Counted from the first letter of the stretch, positions 1 through 9,715 are shown. The stretch: 64,000 nt of DNA from Cupriavidus sp. WGlv3 (GCF_023952475.1 NZ_JALHRX010000001.1:620001-684000); one strand, 5' to 3'. A program made the numbers and translations. Notes: a model not told the origin generated them from the letters alone.

Positions 1-2
1 CG

Positions 3-2771
3 CAGGCGGGCGCGCTGGCGCTGAGCCTGGCCATCGGCGCGTTCGCGCAGTGGCAGGGCCACGACCCGTTCGCGGCAATGTCGCTGCCGCTGGTGCTGCT
101 GGCGCTGGCCGGCAATCCGTTTGCCACCGCGCTGCTGGCGCTGGTGGCCACGCTGTGCCTGCAGGCGCTGATGCTGCTGTCGCACCGCCATGAAGCGGTG
201 CCGCTGTCGGCCGCGGTGATCATGGTGCTGCCGGTCTGCATTGCCTACCTGACCGAACAGAACCGGCACGGCCGCGCCAGCCTGCGCAGCAGCGACAAGC
301 GCTTTCGCCAGGCCATGGAGCATTCGGCCATCGGCATGGCGCTGGTCGACATGGACGGCCGCTGGCAGACCGTCAACCGCGCCATGACCGAGCTGCTCGG
401 CTACAGCGCGGCCGAACTGCGCGAGCTGAGCTACCAGCAACTGACCCACCCCGACGACCTGACCGGCGACCTGCGCCAGGTGGCCAACCTGTTGTCGGGC
501 AAGGTCGAGGCCTATCGCCTGGAAAAGCGCTACCGCCACAAGGACGGCCACTACCGCTGGGTGCTACTGGCGGTTTCGCTCGTGCGCGATGAACAAACCG
601 GCGAGCCCCAGCACTTCATCACGCAGGTGGAAGACATCCACGCGCGCAAGCTGGCGCAGCAAGAGCTGGAACGGCTGTCGCGACGCATCCAGCTGGCGGT
701 CGAAGCCGGCGGCGTGGGCATCTGGGAATGGGACCTGGCCGGCGCTGGCATCACCTGGGATGCGCGCATGCATGCGCTGCACGGCACCGACCCCATCGGC
801 GGCGCGCCGCTGTCGGAGCAATGGATAGCGCTGCTGCATCCCGACGATGTCAGCCGCGTGCGCGGCGAGATGCGCCGCGCCATCCGCGGCGAGGCCGCGT
901 TCGACACCGAATACCGCATCGTGCGCCCGGGCGGCGAGGTGCGCCACGTGCGCGCCATGGCGATGGCAACCCGCGGCGCCGACGGCACGGCCCAGGCGCT
1001 GGTCGGCACCAACTGGGACACCACCGAGCAGCGCCGGCTGACCGAGGCGCTGTTCGAGGAGAAGGAGCGCCTGCACATCACGCTGCGTTCGATCGGCGAT
1101 GCGGTGATCTGCACCGACGCCACCATGCACGTGACCTTCATGAACCCGATCGCGGAACAGCTGACTGGCTGGACCATGGCCGCCGCCACCGGGCTGCCGC
1201 TGGAACGGGTCTTCCGCATCGTCGACGAGAGCAGCGGCGAGCCCATCCCGAGCCCGGTCGAGGCCTGCCTGCGCACCCTGACGCCGGCCTACCTGCAGGA
1301 AGGCGCGGTGCTGCAGAGCCTGACCGGCGAGCGCCACGACGTGCAGGACTCGGCCGCGCCGGTGCTGACCGCGCGCGGCGAGGTGCTGGGCGCGGTGCTG
1401 GTGTTCCAGGACATCACCGCCGCGCGCGCGATGCAGCGCGAGCTGGCGCGCTCGGCCATGCACGATGCGCTGACCGGCCTGCCCAACCGCACCTGGTTCG
1501 AGAAGCGGCTGCGCGAGTCGTGCGACGCGGCGCGGATGCACGGCCATCGCGCGGCGCTGTGCTTTATCGACCTGGACCGCTTCAAGATCGTCAACGACAC
1601 CGCCGGCCACGGCGCCGGCGACGTGCTGCTGCGCGAGCTCGGCTACCTGATCCGCAACCATGTGCGCCCGGACGACGTGCTGGCGCGCCTGGGCGGCGAC
1701 GAGTTCGCGCTGCTGCTCAAGGACTGCACCGTGGACCAGGCCGAGCAGGTGTGCCAGGGCGTGATCGATGCCATCCGTGGGCGCCGCTTCCCGTGGGAAG
1801 GGCGCGTGTACGACGTCGGCGCCAGCATCGGCATCGCCGCCATCGACCTGGACGTGCCGCCGGTCAGCGAGCTGATGAGCCGTGCCGACGTGGCCTGCTA
1901 TGCGGCCAAGGCCGCGGGCCGCAGCCGGGTCTCGGTGTACCGCCGCGACGAAAGCGACGCGCGCCGCCACCACCGCGAGCTGGAAGTGGCCGCCGGCATC
2001 CACTCGGCGCTGGAGGCCAACCGCTTCCGCCTGTTCGCGCAGGAGATCCGCGCGCTGCAGCCGGAACACGAAGACGATGGCAGCGGCCACCGCCATATCG
2101 AGATCCTGGTGCGCATGGTCGACGAGCACGGCGAGCTGATCCTGCCCGGCGCCTTCATTCCGGCCGCCGAGCGCTATGACCTGATGGGCCACGTCGACCG
2201 CTGGGTCATCCGCAACGTGCTGCGCGGCTACGGCGAACGGCTGGGCGCGGTGCCGGGGCTGTCGGTATCGATCAACCTGTCGGCCAACTCGCTGGGCGAG
2301 CCCTTCCTGCTGCCGTTCCTGCATGCCGAACTGGAGGCCAGCGCCCTGCCCGCCAGCCGCATCCGGCTGGAGATCACCGAAACCGCGCTGATCAACAACA
2401 TGGCCGCGGCCAACCGCCTGGTGGCGGAGATGCGGCGCGCCGGCTGCACCGTGTCGCTGGACGACTTCGGCTCGGGCCTGTCGTCGTTCGCCTACCTGAA
2501 GCAGTTCCCGGTGGACTTCCTCAAGATCGACGGCAGCTTTATCCGGCAACTGGCCGACAACGCGGTGGACCGCGAGATCGTCAGCTCGATCAACGACATC
2601 GGCCACCGCCTGGGCGTGCGCACGGTGGCGGAGTGGGTCGAGGACGAACGCACCCTCGATGCGCTGCGCGCGATCGGCGTCGATTACGCGCAGGGCTATG
2701 CGATCGGGCGGCCGGTGGCGCTGGACGTGTTCCTGGCCGGCTACGCGCAGCGCAACGCGCAGGCCTCATAG
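3..2771 (+). CDS. PAS-GGDEF-EAL cyclic-di-GMP signalling protein (5' end missing)
   Basis: This protein probably makes and/or breaks cyclic di-GMP at the inner membrane. The reading frame is open to the window edge, so the start and a likely multi-helix membrane sensor lie upstream; hydrophobic helices are still visible in the first 80 residues. Numbered from the Met at base 78, three PAS-like segments follow (about 70-190, 205-320 and 330-445), then a GGDEF domain with an intact GGDEF motif at residues 539-543 and an RPDD inhibitory site five residues before it. The EAL domain keeps the glutamate of the signature as EILVRM and has DDFGSG and LKIDGSF, so both activities look possible. It ends 90 bases before hutC; no link to histidine metabolism is evident. 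Confidence 0.93.
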   Translation, partial: QAGALALSLAIGAFAQWQGHDPFAAMSLPLVLLALAGNPFATALLALVATLCLQALMLLSHRHEAVPLSAAVIMVLPVCIAYLTEQNRHGRASLRSSDKRFRQAMEHSAIGMALVDMDGRWQTVNRAMTELLGYSAAELRELSYQQLTHPDDLTGDLRQVANLLSGKVEAYRLEKRYRHKDGHYRWVLLAVSLVRDEQTGEPQHFITQVEDIHARKLAQQELERLSRRIQLAVEAGGVGIWEWDLAGAGITWDARMHALHGTDPIGGAPLSEQWIALLHPDDVSRVRGEMRRAIRGEAAFDTEYRIVRPGGEVRHVRAMAMATRGADGTAQALVGTNWDTTEQRRLTEALFEEKERLHITLRSIGDAVICTDATMHVTFMNPIAEQLTGWTMAAATGLPLERVFRIVDESSGEPIPSPVEACLRTLTPAYLQEGAVLQSLTGERHDVQDSAAPVLTARGEVLGAVLVFQDITAARAMQRELARSAMHDALTGLPNRTWFEKRLRESCDAARMHGHRAALCFIDLDRFKIVNDTAGHGAGDVLLRELGYLIRNHVRPDDVLARLGGDEFALLLKDCTVDQAEQVCQGVIDAIRGRRFPWEGRVYDVGASIGIAAIDLDVPPVSELMSRADVACYAAKAAGRSRVSVYRRDESDARRHHRELEVAAGIHSALEANRFRLFAQEIRALQPEHEDDGSGHRHIEILVRMVDEHGELILPGAFIPAAERYDLMGHVDRWVIRNVLRGYGERLGAVPGLSVSINLSANSLGEPFLLPFLHAELEASALPASRIRLEITETALINNMAAANRLVAEMRRAGCTVSLDDFGSGLSSFAYLKQFPVDFLKIDGSFIRQLADNAVDREIVSSINDIGHRLGVRTVAEWVEDERTLDALRAIGVDYAQGYAIGRPVALDVFLAGYAQRNAQAS

Positions 2772-2861
2772 CCCGCCGGTCTGTCCACGCAGCGGCCGTG
2801 ATACATTCGGCGCCTGTCCGCGTGGCCACCCGGCCGCCTGACCGAAACCAAGGGGAACCCG

Positions 2862-3584
2862 TTGTCGCTCGTGTCCGACCCGATGCCGGCGCCGCTGTAT
2901 GCGCGCGTCAAGCAGCACATCAGCAGCCGGATTGCTGACGGCAGCTGGCCGCCCCATCACCGCGTGCCGTCCGAGACCGAGCTGGTCGAGGCGCTCGGCG
3001 TCAGCCGCATGACCGTGCACCGCGCGCTGCGCGAGCTGACCGCCGAGGGCATGCTGGTGCGGCTGCAGGGCGTCGGCACCTTCGTCGCCGAGCCCAAGCG
3101 GCGCACCGCGCTGTATGCGGTCAACAATATCGCCGACGACATCGCCGCGCGCGGGCACCGCCATCGCGCCCGCGTAATCAGCCTGGCGGCCGAGCGCGCC
3201 GGTCCGGCGCAGGCCGCGGCGCTGGAGGTCGCGCTGGAAGCGCGGGTGTTCCATTCGGTGATCGTCCACTACGAGGACGACGTGGCCATCCAGCTGGAAG
3301 ACCGCTACGTCAATGCGGTGGTCGCCCCCGACTACCTGGCGCAGGACTTCAGCAGCGAAACCCCTTACCAGTACCTGTCGCGCATCGCCCCGCTGACCGA
3401 GGGCGAGCATGTGGTCGAGGCCGTGCTGGCGCTGCCGGAAGAATGCGAGCTGCTCGCCATCGAACGCGGCGAGCCGTGCCTGCTGATCCGCCGCCGCACC
3501 TGGTCCGCCGGGCGCGTGGTGACGTCGGTGCGGCTGGTGCATCCCGGTTCGCTGCATCGGCTGGAAGGCCGGTTCACGTCCTGA
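2862..3584 (+). CDS. hutC: Histidine utilisation repressor HutC (GntR family)
   Basis: HutC represses hut genes and is released by urocanate. The 240-residue protein has an N-terminal winged helix (about residues 10-75, with SETELVEALGVSRMTVHRAL) and a C-terminal UTRA ligand domain, the usual HutC layout and length. The start is a TTG preceded by AAGGGGAA seven bases upstream; in-frame GTG and ATG codons 9 and 21 bases further in are alternatives. A TGTA-N2-TACA site typical of HutC lies upstream of hutU about 1.6 kb away. The gene is separated from hutU by an ArsR/fusion-gene pair on the other strand, which is unusual for a hut locus. Confidence 0.92.
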   Translation: MSLVSDPMPAPLYARVKQHISSRIADGSWPPHHRVPSETELVEALGVSRMTVHRALRELTAEGMLVRLQGVGTFVAEPKRRTALYAVNNIADDIAARGHRHRARVISLAAERAGPAQAAALEVALEARVFHSVIVHYEDDVAIQLEDRYVNAVVAPDYLAQDFSSETPYQYLSRIAPLTEGEHVVEAVLALPEECELLAIERGEPCLLIRRRTWSAGRVVTSVRLVHPGSLHRLEGRFTS

Positions 3585-3648
3585 TCCTTGCCCGCGCGGC
3601 GGCACTCACCCGGCCGCGATCCGGCGTCACCACGACGACCGCCGCGCC

Positions 3649-4731
3649 TCAGCCATGTTCCGGCTGCGTCGCTGCGAAGCTCGGCCGCTCGCGCATCGCC
3701 GCGTGCGCACGCCGCACGTTCGGGCACTTTTCCAGCAAGTCTGTCCCCTCGGGGAACATGCCCACATAGGCGATGATCGGCGCCAGCAACAGGTCCGCCA
3801 TCGACAGCGTCGCGCCCACCAGGTAGTTGCGGTCGCCGTACACCTGCTCGAGCACCTCGAGATGCCGGGCGATCTCCGGCAGCGCGGCGTCGATCACCGC
3901 GCGGTCCGGCTGGCCGTTTGGTCCCTTCGGGAAGATGTACTGCAGCACGTAGCGCCGGATCATCGCATCGTAGGCATGGGCGTTGATCAGGCTGATCCAC
4001 TGCTCGCCGCGCGCCTGGGCCGAAGGCCGCCCCTGCGGCAGCAGGCTGGGCCCATCGAAGGCATCGTCGATGTAGCCGAGGATGGCGCGGGTCTCGTAGA
4101 ACGAGATCGGGCCATCGCACAGCACGGGGATGCGCCCGAACGGATTGAGCGCGAGCACTTCCGGCGCATGCGGCGGCAACGGCTTGAGCGTATAGGCCAC
4201 GCCCTTTTCCGCGAGCGCCATGCGCACCGTGCGGCAATAGCTGCTGCGCGGATCGCCGATCACCACCACCGTCGCGGCGCTGCCGTCCGGGTCAAGGTAG
4301 TCGACCAGGCGGTTGTACACCGACTGCCAGCCGGTCGCGTGGCCATCGCGCGACTGCGTGTCCGGGAAGCCGCTGTGCCGCATGTGCAGATGCGTGCCGC
4401 CCTCCTGCGCCGTCAGCGTGACCTCGATCAGCGTCCTGATATGCGGCGGCATGGGCCCGGCTTCCGCCTGCCATGTATAGGCGAGGAAGTCGGCGCGGGA
4501 AACTACCTGGTACTCGCCGTGCACGGCATGCCGGGCACCGTCGCGGCCAGCCATCACGATGCGGTACTTGCCGCCCACGCGGGCGTCGGCGCTGGCCTCG
4601 ATCACCCCCATGCCGCGCGGGCAATGCCAGGCGGCAAGCGCCGCCTGGTCTGTGAACGCATCGAACACCTTCTCGCGCGGCGCGCGGATGAAGCGGGTCA
4701 TTTCCAGGTGAAAGCTAGCGGCTTCGGTCAT
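3649..4731 (-). CDS. AHSA1/SRPBCC domain fused to glutathione S-transferase
   Basis: The 360-residue protein joins two folds that are normally separate. Residues 1-147 are an AHSA1-type SRPBCC domain (FIRAPREKVFDAFTD near the start, then W and GG positions of the hydrophobic cavity). From about residue 154 a GST begins with a thioredoxin fold (SSYCRTVRMALAEKG, then NPFGRIPVLCDG and ETRAILGYID) followed by a helical C-terminal half. Known roles are ligand binding for SRPBCC and glutathione-dependent conjugation or isomerisation for GST; a detoxification enzyme with a ligand-binding module is an inference. The frame is open 35 codons further upstream, but the ATG chosen overlaps the ArsR stop as ATGA, so the two are translationally coupled. 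Confidence 0.88.
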   Translation of the reverse strand: MTEAASFHLEMTRFIRAPREKVFDAFTDQAALAAWHCPRGMGVIEASADARVGGKYRIVMAGRDGARHAVHGEYQVVSRADFLAYTWQAEAGPMPPHIRTLIEVTLTAQEGGTHLHMRHSGFPDTQSRDGHATGWQSVYNRLVDYLDPDGSAATVVVIGDPRSSYCRTVRMALAEKGVAYTLKPLPPHAPEVLALNPFGRIPVLCDGPISFYETRAILGYIDDAFDGPSLLPQGRPSAQARGEQWISLINAHAYDAMIRRYVLQYIFPKGPNGQPDRAVIDAALPEIARHLEVLEQVYGDRNYLVGATLSMADLLLAPIIAYVGMFPEGTDLLEKCPNVRRAHAAMRERPSFAATQPEHG

Positions 4732-5111
4732 GATTCGTTCCCTTGGTCCTTGGTTGCATGACCGGTGTCTGCGCTGACACCGGCGGCGTGGGTACGCTCG
4801 ACAAATTCGACGAGGCGGTCCAGGTTGCCTTCCCAATGGCAGCGATAGGCCTCCAGCCAGTCGCGCGCGTCCCGCAGCGGGTCCGCGCGCAGGTGGCAGA
4901 TGCGCCAGCGCGCGCTGACCTCGCGCTCGATCAGCCCGGCATCGGCCAGCACGCGCAGGTGCCGGGAGATCGCCGGAGCGGACATGGCGAACGGTCGCGC
5001 CAGCTCGCTGACCGGCGCATCCCCTTGCGCGAGCCGGGCAAGGATCGCGCGGCGGGTAGGGTCGGCCAGGGCGGCGAAGATGGTGGTAAGCGGATCGATT
5101 GGGTGTGGCAT
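4728..5111 (-). CDS. ArsR-family transcriptional repressor
   Basis: A 127-residue winged-helix protein with the ArsR pattern: FAALADPTRRAILARL, then the recognition helix MSAPAISRHLRVLADAGLI and a wing. No cysteine metal-site motif is visible, so it belongs to the non-metal group that often pairs with AHSA1 proteins; the ligand is unknown. It is the first gene of a two-gene operon with the AHSA1-GST fusion (ATGA overlap). A perfect inverted repeat just before its start codon suggests autorepression. The pair points away from hutU and shares the intergenic region with the hut promoter. Confidence 0.92.
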   Translation of the reverse strand: MPHPIDPLTTIFAALADPTRRAILARLAQGDAPVSELARPFAMSAPAISRHLRVLADAGLIEREVSARWRICHLRADPLRDARDWLEAYRCHWEGNLDRLVEFVERTHAAGVSADTGHATKDQGNES

Positions 5112-5115
5112 GAAC

Positions 5116-5139
5116 TCATTTAACGCATTGGTTAAATGA
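5116..5139. promoter_or_regulatory. Probable operator of the ArsR repressor
   Basis: A perfect 9-base inverted repeat, TCATTTAAC and GTTAAATGA, separated by 6 bases, begins 5 bases upstream of the ArsR start codon. Its AT-rich arms stand out in GC-rich surroundings. Position and symmetry fit an ArsR self-repression site; binding is inferred. Confidence 0.7.
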
Positions 5140-5190
5140 AAGTCAAGGCGAAGCCTTGCAGATCCCCGGGAATACCCTGATTTCTATGAA

Positions 5191-5213
5191 CTTGTATATA
5201 CAGGAATATACAT
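5191..5213 (+). promoter_or_regulatory. Probable HutC operator upstream of hutU
   Basis: A perfect palindrome TGTATATACA (5193-5202) matches the TGTA-N2-TACA core described for HutC sites, and a second imperfect half (AATATACATG) follows two bases later. It lies about 70 bases before the hutU start codon and probably mediates repression lifted by urocanate. Confidence 0.7.
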
Positions 5214-5270
5214 GCCTATGTGTTGACCCAAAGCGCGCGTTCCAGACCTGCAAGACCGAAGGAGTTTCCC

Positions 5271-6956
5271 GTGACCCAGACCCCCACCCAACCCACCCGT
5301 TTCCGCGATACCGAGATCCGCGCCCCGCGCGGCACCACGCTGACGGCCAAGAGCTGGCTGACCGAAGCTCCCCTGCGCATGCTGATGAACAACCTCGACC
5401 CCGAGGTCGCGGAGAACCCAAAGGAGCTGGTGGTCTACGGCGGCATCGGGCGCGCCGCACGCAACTGGGAATGCTATGACCGCATCGTCGAAGCCCTGAC
5501 CCGCCTGGAAGACGACCAGACCCTGCTGGTCCAGTCCGGCAAGCCGGTCGGCGTGTTCCAGACCCACCGCGACGCCCCGCGCGTGCTGATCGCCAACTCC
5601 AACCTGGTCCCGCACTGGGCCAACTGGGAACACTTCAACGAACTCGACGCCAAGGGCCTGGCCATGTACGGCCAGATGACCGCCGGCAGCTGGATCTACA
5701 TCGGCAGCCAGGGCATCGTGCAGGGCACGTATGAAACCTTCGTCGAAGCCGGCCGCCAGCACTACAACGGCGACCTGAAGGGCCGCTGGGTGCTGACCGC
5801 GGGCCTGGGCGGCATGGGCGGCGCGCAGCCGCTGGCCGCGACGCTGGCCGGCGCCTGCTCGCTCAACATCGAATGCCAGCAGAGCCGCATCGATTTCCGC
5901 CTGAAGACCCGCTACGTCGACGAGCAGGCCACTGACCTGGACGACGCGCTGGCCCGCATCGACCGCTACACGGCGCAAGGCAAGGCGATCTCGATCGCGC
6001 TGTGCGCCAACGCCGCCGAAGTGCTGCCCGAGCTGGTGCGCCGCGGCGTGCGCCCCGACATGGTCACCGACCAGACCAGCGCGCACGACCCGCTCAACGG
6101 CTACCTGCCCGCCGGCTGGAGCTGGTACGAGTACCGCGAGCGCGCGCAGCGCGAGCCGGCCGTGGTGGTGAAGGCCGCCAAGGCGTCGATGGCCGCGCAC
6201 GTGCAAGCCATGCTGGACTTCCAGAAGCTGGGCGTGCCCACCTTCGACTATGGCAACAACATCCGCCAGATGGCCAAGGAAGAAGGCGTGGCCAATGCCT
6301 TCGACTTCCCCGGCTTCGTGCCCGCCTATATCCGTCCGCTGTTCTGCCGCGGCATCGGCCCGTTCCGCTGGGCCGCGCTGTCGGGCGATCCGCAGGACAT
6401 CTACAAGACCGACGCCAAGGTCAAGGAACTGATCCCCGACGACGCGCACCTGCACCGCTGGCTCGACATGGCGCGCGAGCGCATCAGCTTCCAGGGCCTG
6501 CCGGCGCGGATCTGCTGGGTCGGCCTGGGCCTGCGCGCCAAGCTGGGCCTGGCGTTCAACGAGATGGTGCGCAGCGGCGAGCTGTCGGCGCCGGTCGTGA
6601 TCGGCCGCGACCACCTCGACTCGGGCTCGGTCGCCAGCCCCAACCGCGAGACCGAGGCCATGCAGGATGGCTCCGACGCCGTGTCCGACTGGCCGCTGCT
6701 GAACGCGCTGCTGAACACCGCCAGCGGCGCCACCTGGGTCTCGCTGCACCACGGCGGCGGCGTCGGCATGGGCTTCTCGCAGCATTCGGGCGTGGTGATC
6801 GTCTGCGACGGCACCGACGAGGCCACCGCGCGCATCGCCCGCGTGCTGCATAACGACCCCGCCACCGGCGTGATGCGCCATGCCGACGCCGGCTACCAGA
6901 TCGCCGTCGACTGCGCGCGCGAGCAGGGCCTGGATCTGCCGATGCTGCGCGACTGA
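5271..6956 (+). CDS. hutU: Urocanate hydratase (urocanase)
   Basis: Urocanase converts urocanate to imidazolonepropionate, the second step of histidine degradation, using tightly bound NAD as an electrophile. The 561-residue protein is of normal family length. It carries the PROSITE-type signature [10 protein letters not shown] (407-416) with the active-site Cys415 and a glycine-rich NAD site [18 protein letters not shown] (178-195). The start is a GTG with AAGGAG six bases upstream; an in-frame codon 51 bases earlier has no such site. The gene is the first of hutU, transporter, hutG. hutH, which supplies urocanate, is not in the window. Confidence 0.97.
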   Translation: MTQTPTQPTRFRDTEIRAPRGTTLTAKSWLTEAPLRMLMNNLDPEVAENPKELVVYGGIGRAARNWECYDRIVEALTRLEDDQTLLVQSGKPVGVFQTHRDAPRVLIANSNLVPHWANWEHFNELDAKGLAMYGQMTAGSWIYIGSQGIVQGTYETFVEAGRQHYNGDLKGRWVLTAGLGGMGGAQPLAATLAGACSLNIECQQSRIDFRLKTRYVDEQATDLDDALARIDRYTAQGKAISIALCANAAEVLPELVRRGVRPDMVTDQTSAHDPLNGYLPAGWSWYEYRERAQREPAVVVKAAKASMAAHVQAMLDFQKLGVPTFDYGNNIRQMAKEEGVANAFDFPGFVPAYIRPLFCRGIGPFRWAALSGDPQDIYKTDAKVKELIPDDAHLHRWLDMARERISFQGLPARICWVGLGLRAKLGLAFNEMVRSGELSAPVVIGRDHLDSGSVASPNRETEAMQDGSDAVSDWPLLNALLNTASGATWVSLHHGGGVGMGFSQHSGVVIVCDGTDEATARIARVLHNDPATGVMRHADAGYQIAVDCAREQGLDLPMLRD

Positions 6957-6980
6957 TCAGAGGCCACAAAACCTGATGTG

Positions 6981-7110
6981 TTCTCCCCTCTCCCGCCTGC
7001 GGGAGAGGGGCGGGGGAGAGGGCGGGCGTTCGCAATAGCGATACGCTCTCCTCTGTAGAGACGCCGGCCCTCTCCCCCGGCCCCTCTCCCACTAGCGTGG
7101 GAGAGGGGAG
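6981..7110. repeat. Nested intergenic hairpin repeat (REP/BIME-like)
   Basis: Two hairpins, CTCTCCCGC-CT-GCGGGAGAG and CTCTCCCAC-TA-GCGTGGGAGAG-like, flank a longer pair of arms (GGGGGAGAGGGC near 7012 and GCCCTCTCCCCC near 7067), so the whole stretch can fold as one large structure. It fills the gap between hutU and the transporter gene. Such paired CTCTCCC elements look like dispersed proteobacterial intergenic repeats; here it could dampen or process the hut transcript. Confidence 0.75.
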
Positions 7111-7152
7111 CAAACAAGCTGATTACACCAAGGCTCACCGGGAGACAACCGC

Positions 7153-8472
7153 ATGCCATCCGATACCACTGCGCACGCCTACGATGGTGTCGCAGGCGCC
7201 CAGGCCGGCGCCCACACCCCAGCGCTGTCGCGCACGCGCGCCATTGCCGCCATCACCATCGGCAACGGCCTCGAGTTCTACGATTTCGTGGTCTACAGCT
7301 TTTTTGCCACGCTGATCGGCCGCCTCTACTTCCCCGTCGACAACCCCACCGGCCAGCTGCTGATGTCGTTCGCCACCTTCGGCGTCGGCTTCCTGATGCG
7401 TCCGCTCGGCGGCCTGCTGATCGGCATGTACGCCGACCGCGCCGGGCGCAAGCCCGCGGTGGCGCTGACGCTGTGGCTGATGGGCCTGAGCTCGCTGATC
7501 TTCGTGGTGACCCCGCCGTACGCGCAGATCGGCATCCTCGCGCCGATCATGGTGGTGATCGCGCGGCTGGTGCAGGGCTTCGCCATCGGCGGCGAGATGG
7601 GCGCGTCGACCGCGCTGCTGCTGGAATACGCCGACGACCGCACGCGCGGCTTCTATACCGCGTGGCAGCCGTTCAGCCAGGGCCTGGCGGCGCTGCTGGG
7701 CGCCGTCACCGGCCTGGTCCTGAGCAACCTGCTGGCACCGGCCGAGCTGGAAGCATGGGGCTGGCGCCTGGCCTTCCTGATCGGCATCCTGGTGATCCCG
7801 GTCGGCCTGCTGATCCGCCGCCGTCTGGAAGAGACCGCCACGCCCGCGCACCACGGCGAGCACGCCGCGCAATGGCCGCTGCTGCGCCAGCACGCGCGCG
7901 AGGTCTTTGCCAGCATCCTGTTGATGATCGGCCTGGCCTCTTCCACCTATATCGTCGTCTACTACCTCAGCAACTACGCCGTCAGCGTGCTGAAGATGCC
8001 GCTGTCGCTGGGCATCTGGGCCGGCTGCGTCGCCGCGGCGGTGCAGGTAGTGCTGTCGCCGTTCGCCGGCTGGCTGGCCGACCGCGTCGGCCGCAAGCCG
8101 GTGGTGCTGTGGTCGCGCGTGGCGCTGCTGGCGATGGTCTACCCGGCGTTCGTGCTGATCAATGCCGAACCGTCGCTGGCGCGGCTGCTGGTGGTGGTGG
8201 CGTGCCTGTCGGCGCCGATGTCGATGACGGCGCCGGCGTCGATGGTGCTGGTCAGCGAGGTGCTGCCCAAGCGCCTGCGCGCCACCGGCCTGTCGATCGC
8301 CTACTGCGTCGCCATCGCCATCTTCGGCGGCTTTGCGCAGTACTTCTCGACCCGGCTGATCCAGGTCACCGGCGACGCCAACGCCCCGGCACTGTATGTG
8401 ATCGGCTGCGGCCTGGTGTCGCTGCTCGGCCTGCTGATGGTGCCCGAGACGCTGGGGCGTCGGCTGAAATGA
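7153..8472 (+). CDS. MFS transporter, metabolite:H+ symporter (MHS) type, in hut operon
   Basis: A 439-residue inner-membrane permease with about 12 hydrophobic helices. The MHS pattern is clear: [16 protein letters not shown] at the first helix, [18 protein letters not shown] at loop 2-3 and a matching ADRVGRKP at loop 8-9. The family takes up small organic acids and betaines with protons. Its place between hutU and hutG, with a 4-base ATGA overlap onto hutG, argues for import of histidine, urocanate or a related imidazole, but the substrate is inferred from context only. It is unrelated in sequence type to the more usual HutT amino-acid permease. Confidence 0.88.
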   Translation: MPSDTTAHAYDGVAGAQAGAHTPALSRTRAIAAITIGNGLEFYDFVVYSFFATLIGRLYFPVDNPTGQLLMSFATFGVGFLMRPLGGLLIGMYADRAGRKPAVALTLWLMGLSSLIFVVTPPYAQIGILAPIMVVIARLVQGFAIGGEMGASTALLLEYADDRTRGFYTAWQPFSQGLAALLGAVTGLVLSNLLAPAELEAWGWRLAFLIGILVIPVGLLIRRRLEETATPAHHGEHAAQWPLLRQHAREVFASILLMIGLASSTYIVVYYLSNYAVSVLKMPLSLGIWAGCVAAAVQVVLSPFAGWLADRVGRKPVVLWSRVALLAMVYPAFVLINAEPSLARLLVVVACLSAPMSMTAPASMVLVSEVLPKRLRATGLSIAYCVAIAIFGGFAQYFSTRLIQVTGDANAPALYVIGCGLVSLLGLLMVPETLGRRLK

Positions 8473-9452
8473 GCGACCTGGCAGAGTTCGCGCCGGCGAC
8501 CGAAGCTGCCGCCGCCAGCGGCCACGAGACGGTCTGGCGCGGCCGGCGCGATGCCGGCGAGGCCGGCGACACCCGGCGTCTGTTCGATATCGTCGCCGGC
8601 CCCGCCACGCCGCGCACGCCGGGCGTGCCGGTGCTGCTGGGCTTCTGCTGCGACGCCGGCGTGGTGCGCAACCAGGGTCGCCCCGGCGCGGCCGCGGGCC
8701 CGCGCGAGATCCGCCGCGCGCTGGCCGGCGTGCCGGCGCACGGCATCGGCCGCCTGATCGATGGCGGCGACATCCACTGCGACGGCGATGCGCTGGAGCC
8801 CGCGCAGCAGCGCCTGGGCCGCGCCGTCGCCGCCGAACTGGCGGTCGGCGCCTGGCCGCTGGTGCTGGGCGGCGGGCACGAAGTGGCCTGGGGCACGTGG
8901 CAGGGCCTGCGCATGCACCTGGACGCACACGGCGACCGCGGCCGCGTGCTGATCGTCAACCTCGACGCGCATTTCGACCTGCGCGCCAGCCGCCCCGGCA
9001 GCTCCGGCACCCCCTTCGACCAGATCGCCGCCGACTGCCGCCAGCGCGGCCTGCCGTTCGACTACGCCTGCCTGGGCGTGAGCCGGCTTGCCAACACCGC
9101 CGCATTGTTTGCGCGCGCGCACGCGCTGGGCGTGCGCCATGTCGAGGACACCGAGATGCAGGAGCGCCACCTCGACGCGCGCCTGGCCGAACTGGAGCGC
9201 TGGGTCGCCGATGCCGACCACGTCTACCTGACCATCGACCTCGACGTGCTGCCCGCCGCAGTCATGCCCGGGGTGTCGGCCCCGGCCGCCTACGGCGTGC
9301 CGCTGGCGGTGGTCGAAGCCATCGCCACGCTGCTGCGCGACAGCGGCAAGCTGCGCGTGGCGGACCTTGCCGAGTTCAACCCGCGCTACGACCGCGACGG
9401 CTGCGGCGCGCGGGTGGCCGCGCGCCTGTGTTACCGCCTGCTTGGCGGCTGA
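8469..9452 (+). CDS. hutG: Formimidoylglutamase
   Basis: This ureohydrolase splits N-formimidoyl-L-glutamate to glutamate and formamide, ending the short hut route. The 327-residue protein carries the arginase-family two-manganese ligands: GGGHE (His137), NLDAHFD (Asp166, His168, Asp170) and TIDLDVLP (Asp257, Asp259). The start ATG overlaps the transporter stop as ATGA, although the frame stays open almost 1 kb upstream inside the transporter gene; that extension is meaningless. Using HutG rather than HutF plus deformylase implies release of formamide. Confidence 0.93.
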   Translation: MSDLAEFAPATEAAAASGHETVWRGRRDAGEAGDTRRLFDIVAGPATPRTPGVPVLLGFCCDAGVVRNQGRPGAAAGPREIRRALAGVPAHGIGRLIDGGDIHCDGDALEPAQQRLGRAVAAELAVGAWPLVLGGGHEVAWGTWQGLRMHLDAHGDRGRVLIVNLDAHFDLRASRPGSSGTPFDQIAADCRQRGLPFDYACLGVSRLANTAALFARAHALGVRHVEDTEMQERHLDARLAELERWVADADHVYLTIDLDVLPAAVMPGVSAPAAYGVPLAVVEAIATLLRDSGKLRVADLAEFNPRYDRDGCGARVAARLCYRLLGG

Positions 9453-9490
9453 CCTTCCCACCACCGCCAAACACGCACCGACGGTGTACT

Positions 9491-9513
9491 CCCACTCCCG
9501 TGCAGGGAGTGGG
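9491..9513 (+). terminator. Hairpin after hutG
   Basis: A perfect 9-base stem, CCCACTCCC and GGGAGTGGG, with a 5-base loop lies 38 bases past the hutG stop. No T-run follows, so it may be a transcript-stabilising or Rho-assisted end rather than a classical terminator. Confidence 0.55.
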
Positions 9514-9578
9514 TAGTAAAGCGGCGGTAGTCCACACTCCCTCCACACCCCAAAACTCCGGGTTTACACCTAGAACAC

Positions 9579-9630
9579 CGTTCGGATTCCCGAACGTCGC
9601 TTTCGCGCGGAGATCCGGTTTCCCGAACCG
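9579..9630 (+). promoter_or_regulatory. Two upstream activator palindromes for dctA (candidate DctD sites)
   Basis: CGTTCGG-ATTC-CCGAACG (9579-9596) and CGGTT-TCCCG-AACCG (9616-9630) are two related inverted repeats sharing TTCCCGAAC, with centres about 36 bases apart and roughly 140 and 100 bases upstream of the expected sigma-54 start site. Tandem palindromes at this distance are typical of NtrC-family activator sites. DctD is encoded just downstream and is the obvious candidate; binding is inferred. Confidence 0.65.
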
Positions 9631-9699
9631 TGCGCCGGCATCACATCGTTTTCTCCTTTGGATTCAACAGCTTGCATGGCCCCAGCGACACCTTCGCGC

Positions 9700-9715
9700 T
9701 GGCACGGCGCGTGCA
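9700..9715 (+). promoter_or_regulatory. Sigma-54 (-24/-12) promoter of dctA
   Basis: TGGCACG-GCGC-GTGCA has the invariant GG and GC exactly 10 bases apart and matches the TGGCACG-N4-TTGCW consensus except for one base in the -12 box. Transcription should start near 9726. It agrees with sigma-54 control of dctA by DctB/DctD known from rhizobia and pseudomonads. Confidence 0.8.

Noticed and set aside
7473-8468. Upstream extension of hutG inside the transporter gene
   Set aside because: The coherent ureohydrolase fold begins at 8469, where ATGA coupling is seen.
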